The translations under genes and the position numbers were made by a program. A stretch of DNA of 64,000 nucleotides from Tenrec ecaudatus (Eukaryota > Chordata > Mammalia > Afrosoricida > Tenrecidae), in assembly GCF_050624435.1 (NCBI RefSeq), contig NC_134541.1:103722805-103786804 (forward strand). Direction: 5' to 3'. The notes under the pieces are model-generated. The model worked only from the letters and a program-made list of their open reading frames with translations, ran no database searches and was not told where the DNA came from. Below are positions 57,899 to 64,000 of the stretch, piece by piece (positions within the stretch are counted from its first letter, which is position 1; every line of letters starts with the position of its first letter).

Positions 57899-59265
57899 AA
57901 TGTACCATCCTAATGGGCCATTTGATGCCCCACCTTCCCCAAGAGGTATGTCTGAGTCCTGATTCCCTGGTCCCTGAGAACCTTCGCTTACTTTGAAAAA
58001 GGGTCTCCGGGGAGAGAATTAAGTTAAGGGTCTTGAGGTCAGGTCATCGCCGATCGACTGGGTGACTGGAAATCTTGGTGGGAAAGACCTTGTAAGAAGA
58101 GGTGAAACAGATGCAGTGTGGAGCAGAGAGGAGAGAAGAAACCAGAGACACGTGGATCTGAGACGCTTCCCCAAGACTGCGGTGGGCCTCCTCAGGCAGG
58201 TGGGGCCATCTCCACTGCTCAGAGGAGGAGGCTGAGGCTCAGAGGCACAGAGCTGGACCCCCCGCTGACGTCGAATCCTCCTCTAGCTCTTCCACGACCC
58301 TCCGCCTCCCCGAAGCCCATCTCTCCCATGAAGCGGTCCTTATCTCATCTGCCCGCCCCCCTCCAGCTCCCTCACCACCGACTGCTTTCCTGAAGACCCT
58401 TCCTGCCCCCCCCCCCCCACTCCCCTGCAGCCTTGTCGGGACCTTGTGGCCCCGTACATCCAAGCTTGAAGTTCCAAGGAGATGGGAATCCCGTCGGACT
58501 CAGCTTTGTACCTGCAGCCTGACATCCTGCCCACGAGAGGGGCTCAGCCAGCTCGGCCAGTGTCTTCCTTGATGTGCCCGGAGAGAGCGTCTCCTGTGTG
58601 CCAGGCTGTGAGCCAGCGCCTGGGCAGTCAAAAACCATGGCATTTCCTCATCCTGTTGGCTTTTATCCCCGCCCTCCCCCCCATTCCCCTCCTCCACTTC
58701 ATCCTTCTCCTTACCCCCTTGCACCCCCCCAAAGACCAACCCATCGCCTGTGACTAAGGCTCACAGGCAGAGCCCCCCAGAAACACGCTGGAGTGGACCA
58801 GGCTCACTGAGCTGACTGTTTCAGGGACCAGGGGGCTGGCTCAGTGAGGGGTAGAAAGCAGCTGTCCTGAGACGGGGGCCCTGGTCAACTTCTAGCGCTT
58901 GCTTGAAGGAATCTAAGGGCTGGGGGACCTCCAGCAGGGGCAAGTGTAGGACAGGGGCGCCCTCTCAGGCCAGTCTGGTGGGAGGCCACAGCAGCCGCAG
59001 GCTCTGGGTCTCCACCCCACTGGGTGGGGCCTCACTTAGTCTCAGGTGACCGCCTGCCCCTGTGGATGGAGTTCTGGGAGGTGGCTGGTTCACGGCAGGA
59101 GAACAGCACTGCAAGGTGGTCAGTGCCAGGCTAGCTGGGCTGCTGCCTCCTCACCCCCGTAGCTGCTCCACAGAGCTCCGTGCTGCATGGGAACCAGGCC
59201 GGAGTGTGGTGGTCACAGCATCCCTGCGTCATAAAATGGCTTATGATCTCCATCATCATCGTCAT

Positions 59266-59430
59266 GACATATGGTGGAGTCAAGGACTCACAGGGACCCT
59301 GTGTGACCGTGTGCCAGCCACCCAGGAACCGGTCACCAGGCCTTTCTTCCTCAGCACAGCTGGGTGGGTTCAAACTGTCAGTCTTTCGGTTAGCAGCCAA
59401 GCATTCCCCTGTTGCGCCCCCAGGTCTCCT
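59266..59430 (-). mobile_element. Diverged AfroSINE
   Basis: Antisense head (GTTCAAACTGTCAGTCTTTC, GGTTAGCAGCC, GCGCCCCCAGGTCTCC) with an eroded tail. Confidence 0.55.
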
Positions 59431-59694
59431 TATAAGCACAGCCCAGGCAGCCACAGTGACGCAGGCCCGCCGAGAGACCAGCCTGGCTCCGAGGGCTGTC
59501 TGTCCATGCATGCTGTCCTATGGAGGGCCCACTCCCATCGGTCCACCCACCAAGGTGGAGACCAGCCTGTCCAAAGCCCTCAGCAGGCCGTCCAGAGGGA
59601 GCCGGCACCCGAGCCGGCAGCCGACCTGTTGGGAGTTGTCTGGCACACAATGGATGCATGTCTCCAGGGGTGACCCAGGCACGTGCCCGTGGCT

Positions 59695-60148
59695 CTGGAG
59701 GAGTTGGTTCTGACCTGTAGTGGCCCCGTGCACATCCGAAGGCAACACTGCACCGTCCTGCACTGTCCTCACCATCGTTCCCGTGCTGGGGCCCGTGATC
59801 ACAGCCCCTGTGTCCATCCATGTGGTCGAGGGCCTTCCTCTCTCTCCTGCTGCCCCTCTACCTTACCAAGCATGATGTCCTTCTCCAGGGCCTGGCCGCT
59901 CCTGACGCCATGTCCACAGTCCATGAGAGAAAGTCTCCCCGTCCTTGCCTCTAAGGGGCATCCTGGCTGCAGTTTTCCTTGTCCATTCGGTTCTGACGCT
60001 TAGCAACCCGACAGGACAGGGTGGAACGGCCCCTGTGGGTTTCTGGGTGCTTTGTCCGAGAGGAGTAGAAAGCTCAGGCTTCCTCCGACGCAACAGCTGG
60101 TGGTTTTAACTACTACCTCGTGGGCTGCAGCCCAACATGCCACCGGCT
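59695..60148 (-). mobile_element. RTE/BovB-type LINE 3' fragment followed by an AfroSINE
   Basis: 59,695-59,977 is the antisense RTE 3' region (CTTACCAAGCATGATGTCCT, TCCTTGCCTCTAAGGGGCAT). 59,978-60,148 is an antisense AfroSINE (CGGTTCTGACGCTTAGCAAC, GTGGGTTTCTGGGTGC, CAACATGCCACCGGCTGAAT). Confidence 0.78.
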
Positions 60149-60395
60149 GAATCCAGGGCCCTGCTCTAGGGGAAGGTGCTCTCCGTGTCTAGGCCCAGGC
60201 GGGGGAGGGTCCTGGTCTCCTGAGAGCTCCTGCACCTGTGCCGTCTTCCTGCGGCGAGTCTTCCTTCTTCCCTGGTTCTGCTTCTCCTTCGTCTCAGACG
60301 AGAGCGAGCACCTCAGACCACCACCACCAGCCACCCTGCCTGCCCGTCACCCAGCAAGCTCAGCCCGCCCCCAGTGGGGTTGGAACCACGCCCTG

Positions 60396-60516
60396 CTGTG
60401 GTTAGGGTGCCACTGAGTCGGTCCCGACCCACAGCAACGCCACGTGCACAGAACTAAGCACTGCCCGGTCCGTACCCTCCTGTCAGTGGTTCTTAGGTTG
60501 GAGCCCACGGGCCCGG
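60396..60516 (-). mobile_element. RTE/BovB-type LINE 3' end
   Basis: Antisense terminus (GGTGCCACTGAGTCGGTCCC) and GCACTGCCCGGTCCGTACCC. It is truncated after about 120 bases. Confidence 0.7.
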
Positions 60517-60739
60517 AGGTTAGGGTTTTCCACAGGCGTTTGGGGGACACAATCCAGGGCAGTGATGATCACCCCCCCATTCAGCCTCTGTCAACCCCGA
60601 TAGACTTAGGGTTTGTCGGACGGTGGTCTGTGGGTCCTCATTTCATATGGCCATGGTCTGCCTGCGGATTCTGTCCATAACGAGGTGCCTCTTTGCCCCG
60701 GGAGAAGAGAAGAAAGTATTCCTCTTTAGACCCATTCTG

Positions 60740-60944
60740 TTGCCAGAGGAGCAGATTGGTGACACATTGCTCACGTCCAAGGTTGGCGTTTAAAACACCA
60801 ACTGCTCCTCTGGAGAAGGAGGGGGCGTCCTGCTCCCGTAAAGAGTTACAGTCTCAGAAACTCACAGGGGTGCCCTGTCCTTGGGGTCAGGAGGAGTCGT
60901 CATCGCCTTGATCGATCGATCGCAGTGAGCGTTTGGTTTCCTGG
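60740..60944 (+). mobile_element. AfroSINE
   Basis: Sense copy with an intact central site TCCCGTAAAGAGTTACAGTC (60,833-60,852) and a GATCGATCGATCG run in the tail. Confidence 0.78.
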
Positions 60945-61161
60945 TTTGGGTGGCTGATGAGTTTTACAGGGCTCAACACCTGCCTCACAGCCATCAACCA
61001 GTCAGCAGGGGGTACTGTGAGAAACAATCTTGTCCTGTGTCCTCTGCTTTGGCTGCCAGCACGCTCAGGGCCTGAGTGGAACCCCACCTCCTCCCTCTCT
61101 CCTTCCCGCCTGCCCTCTTTCTCCCGCTCCTTGCCTACCTACCCCACATTTGGAGGCCGGT

Positions 61162-61250
61162 CTGCTTCCATGGATACTTACAGCCTGGAAACCCCCGTGG
61201 GGCCGCTCCACCCTGTCCTGGAGAGTCAACAGCAGTTGGAGTCACCCCAG
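61162..61250 (+). mobile_element. AfroSINE 3' fragment
   Basis: GGATACTTACAGCCTGGAAA, CCACCCTGTCCTGGAGAGTC and CAGTTGGAGTCACC are sense body and tail remnants. Confidence 0.5.
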
Positions 61251-61730
61251 TCCACTGTGTCCTTCTACCATCTGGGTAGCTACTTTGCCGGCCTGTGACT
61301 CCTGACCTCAGCCGGCCCAGGACCCCACCGCCCTCAGGGGAGGACAGGGGCGCCTGACCCCAGTGATCTCTGCCTCAACACCTCCTGAGGACCTGGCCCC
61401 CAGTACTGTACTCAGTCCCTCACCTCCTCCCAGCCCCTGCTCACATGCCACTTCTCCCTGGAGCTGTTGGAAACGGGCTCTCAGCCCTCTCCAGCCTGCC
61501 CTGCATGGCTCTGCCCTTGAATTTGTCCCTGTGTTCACGGCCTGCCTCTGCTCCACAGAACGACAGCTCCAGTGGCAGGGGCGTGGCTTCTCCCCAGGGG
61601 GCCCTGACTGGAACAGCACAGGGGACTGTGCTGCTCAGCGACCCTTGCCGAGGGGACAAGCTAACAGTGGTAACAGCCCATGTCGGGCTATAGGGGCACG
61701 CGACTTAAACGCTCACAGGGCATCTCAGCG

Positions 61731-61866
61731 AGGGAGCCCTGGTGGTGCAGTGGTTACACACTCACCTGTGATCGCAGTCTGCTTCCATGGAAATGTGCAG
61801 GCTATGGGGCAGGTCTACTCTGTCCTGCAGGGTCCTTGGAGTCAGAATTGCTGCTGTGACACTGGG
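61731..61866 (+). mobile_element. AfroSINE with internal deletion
   Basis: GGGAGCCCTGGTGGTGCAGT is a near-perfect head. The middle is shortened, and the tail reads CCTTGGAGTCAGAATTGCTG. Confidence 0.78.
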
Positions 61867-62244
61867 CTTGTCTTTGGACCCTCAATATCCTCCTCCTCAT
61901 GATCCCCTCCACCATCATCACCTCCATCATCACTACCACCGTCATCACCATGATCAGAAAATGGCGCCTGCTGTCTTCTCCCTGTCAGGGTAGCACTGGG
62001 ATCCACACAGTTTCGAGCCGCTGAGCTTGGGGGACGTAGGTTCCCAGGCCTTTCTTCTGAGGCCCTTCTGGGGGAACTTGAATACCCCCCTTTTTAGTTA
62101 GCAGTCGGGCACCTGAGGGCTCCCTTTCCGACTGCAGGGGCAGCCGCAGCACCTCCCGTGTGCCACGGTTTGTGGCAGTGTGCCTGGTCCCCAGGGTCCC
62201 CCCGGGGTCCCCCAGGGCCCCCCGGGGTCTGTGGGCGGTTGTGA

Positions 62245-62598
<354 letters not shown>

Positions 62599-62919
62599 TG
62601 AGAGCTGGTTCTTGGTATTTCCCACAGAAAGCTGGGTGTTGGCTGTGCTCCTGGCTGCCTGTGTTAGCACCCAGGTTTGGCAGGCGAGCTTCGTTCCAGC
62701 CACCTGACCCCTCTCTCATCCCGTGTGTGGGTGTGACTGAGACCTGTGAAGACACAGGCTCCCACGGGGTGGGGGTGGGGTTGGCGGAGCATTGCATTGG
62801 CCGGGCTGAGTTTTTGAAGTTCAGCCTCAGGCGGTGGCTGTCAGCTGTGCAGGCACTCCACCCCGCCTGCGAGTGTGAAATGGCTCCCGGGTAAAATACA
62901 AAGGAAGAGAAAGATGCTC

Positions 62920-63125
62920 ACACACAGACACAGCTGTGCACATATGTGTACATGCACAACCCCCACACGTATGCGCAGCGCCCATGAATGTGTAGCTCAT
63001 GATGCACATGCATGTACACACACGTGTAACAGCACACACGTAACACGCGCACGCACACCCATTAGAACACACATGCATGCACACACAGATGCACACACAT
63101 GCATGCGCATACACACACAGATGCA
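62920..63125. repeat. Degenerate ACAC/ACATGC-rich tract
   Basis: Imperfect CACACA, CATGCA and ACACGT units without a clean period. The cysteine/valine-rich translations are artefacts. Confidence 0.85.
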
Positions 63126-63545
63126 AGAGTTTGATCCACAGGGAAGAATGAAAGCCCTTCTGGAGGTGGCAGTAGGGTGACGGCCTGGGCTCTTCCTGCC
63201 CCTGTGGTGACCGTCATCGACAGCAGCCAGGGCGGTTTGTCCAGTGAGGTCATTCTCCAACCCCACGCCCCCCTGGAACGACGAACCCTGATGCGGGCTG
63301 TTCAGCTTGGTGCTGTCTGTTGGAGCCACAGACCCTGCCTGGCTTCTGAGCCCGTGGCCTGTGGAAAGTGCCAAAGGAGACTGAACCGTCAGCCCCCCAG
63401 GGCTTGGCATTGGCAAGCACCTGTGAGCAGCGGCCACTGTGCTGACCGAGCTGCTCTGAGCCCTGCCGGGCGCTCAGTGGGGTGTTCTGGGACTCACAGT
63501 CTGGGGTCTACTCAGGAGATCACAGTAATTGCAGGGGTCTCCCCA

Positions 63546-63735
63546 GGAACCCCGGTGCCATAGTGGTTACACATTGGCTTGCTAATCACAAAGTCAGCAG
63601 TTTGAAACTGCCCGTCACCTCCTGGGAGAAAGATGAGGCTTTCTATTCCTGTACACAGTTCCAGCCTGAGCATCTCACAGACAGTTCTAGCCTGCGTCGC
63701 AGTCGGCATCTACTCTGTGGCAGTGAGTTTGAGGT
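63546..63735 (+). mobile_element. AfroSINE in TMEM114 intron 3
   Basis: Sense copy: GGTGCCATAGTGGTTACACA, TGCTAATCACAAAGTCAGCA and TGTGGCAGTGAGTTTGAGG. Confidence 0.82.
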
Positions 63736-63911
63736 CTTCGCCAGGAAGGCTGTCAGGAGGGATGGTGCTGGCCATGGCCCTGTGGTGACTGGTGGACGGT
63801 GGGCCCGGGGGCCAAGTGGGGCTTGTGAGTCTAGCCTGGCTCCCCTGTGGCTGCTGGGCAGGGCGGGCACAGTGGGCGGTGGGTCTGACTGGGCCCCTGC
63901 CGCCCCTGCAG

Positions 63912-64000
63912 CGGCGGTGACCCTGGCCGGGATCAGCGTGTACATCGCGTACTCGGCAGCGGCCTTCAGGACGGCGTTGTGGCTCGTGGAGGAGAAGGCG
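63912..64000 (+). CDS. TMEM114: TMEM114 coding exon 4, truncated by the window
   Basis: After CCCCTGCAG the exon completes an alanine codon and reads AVTLAGISVYIAYSAAAF, then RTALWLVEEKA, up to the last base of the window. This is the end of TM3 and the start of the second extracellular loop. The frame is open at the edge. Confidence 0.94.

Noticed and set aside
62827..63126. Cysteine-rich small protein on the minus strand
   Set aside because: It is produced by the ACAC/ATGC-rich tract.

Overview
The window is mammalian nuclear DNA: coding exons bounded by GT/AG splice sites, CpG-rich promoters and dense interspersed repeats. Two repeat types point to an afrotherian, most likely a tenrec such as Echinops telfairi. 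First, there are about 55 copies of a tRNA-derived SINE of the AfroSINE type. Second, there is a clear copy of SPIN, a horizontally acquired hAT transposon reported from tenrec but from few other placentals. Many RTE/BovB-type LINE fragments fit the same picture. The species call is inference from repeat content; the two gene identifications rest on protein recognition and on splice phases that agree.

Layout. Positions 1 to about 8,890 (minus strand) hold the 5' half of METTL22: a probable untranslated first exon in a CpG-rich promoter, then coding exons at 6,930-6,798, 5,326-5,021, 2,411-2,371 and 2,282-2,138. The remaining exons lie off the left edge. Positions 48,303 to 64,000 (plus strand) hold the first four coding exons of TMEM114, a claudin-like tetraspan protein, cut by the right edge inside exon 4. 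The two genes are head to head about 39 kb apart, the same relative arrangement as in human 16p13.2. I saw no convincing functional gene between them.

The 9-48 kb intergenic region is a stack of nested mobile elements: AfroSINEs, RTE/BovB fragments, five L1-like 3'-end insertions, a SPIN element, a second hAT miniature element with a perfect 8-bp target duplication, three copies of an LTR-like repeat, and a processed HMGN1 pseudogene. The most interesting observations are about how these elements interact. L1-like elements have landed at the same internal site of at least three AfroSINE copies. Two elements carry 5' inversions of the twin-priming type. One L1-like copy has a premature 3' end. 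A segment of about 670 bp is present as an inverted pair about 8 kb apart with high identity.

Stretches not listed as features (for example 2.9-4.2, 11.1-12.1, 14.3-15.3, 33.6-34.1, 36.6-37.2, 53.4-54.8, 55.6-57.7 and 58-59.2 kb) show no gene or repeat I can name. Repeat boundaries were read by eye and are good to about 10 bases unless target duplications fix them.
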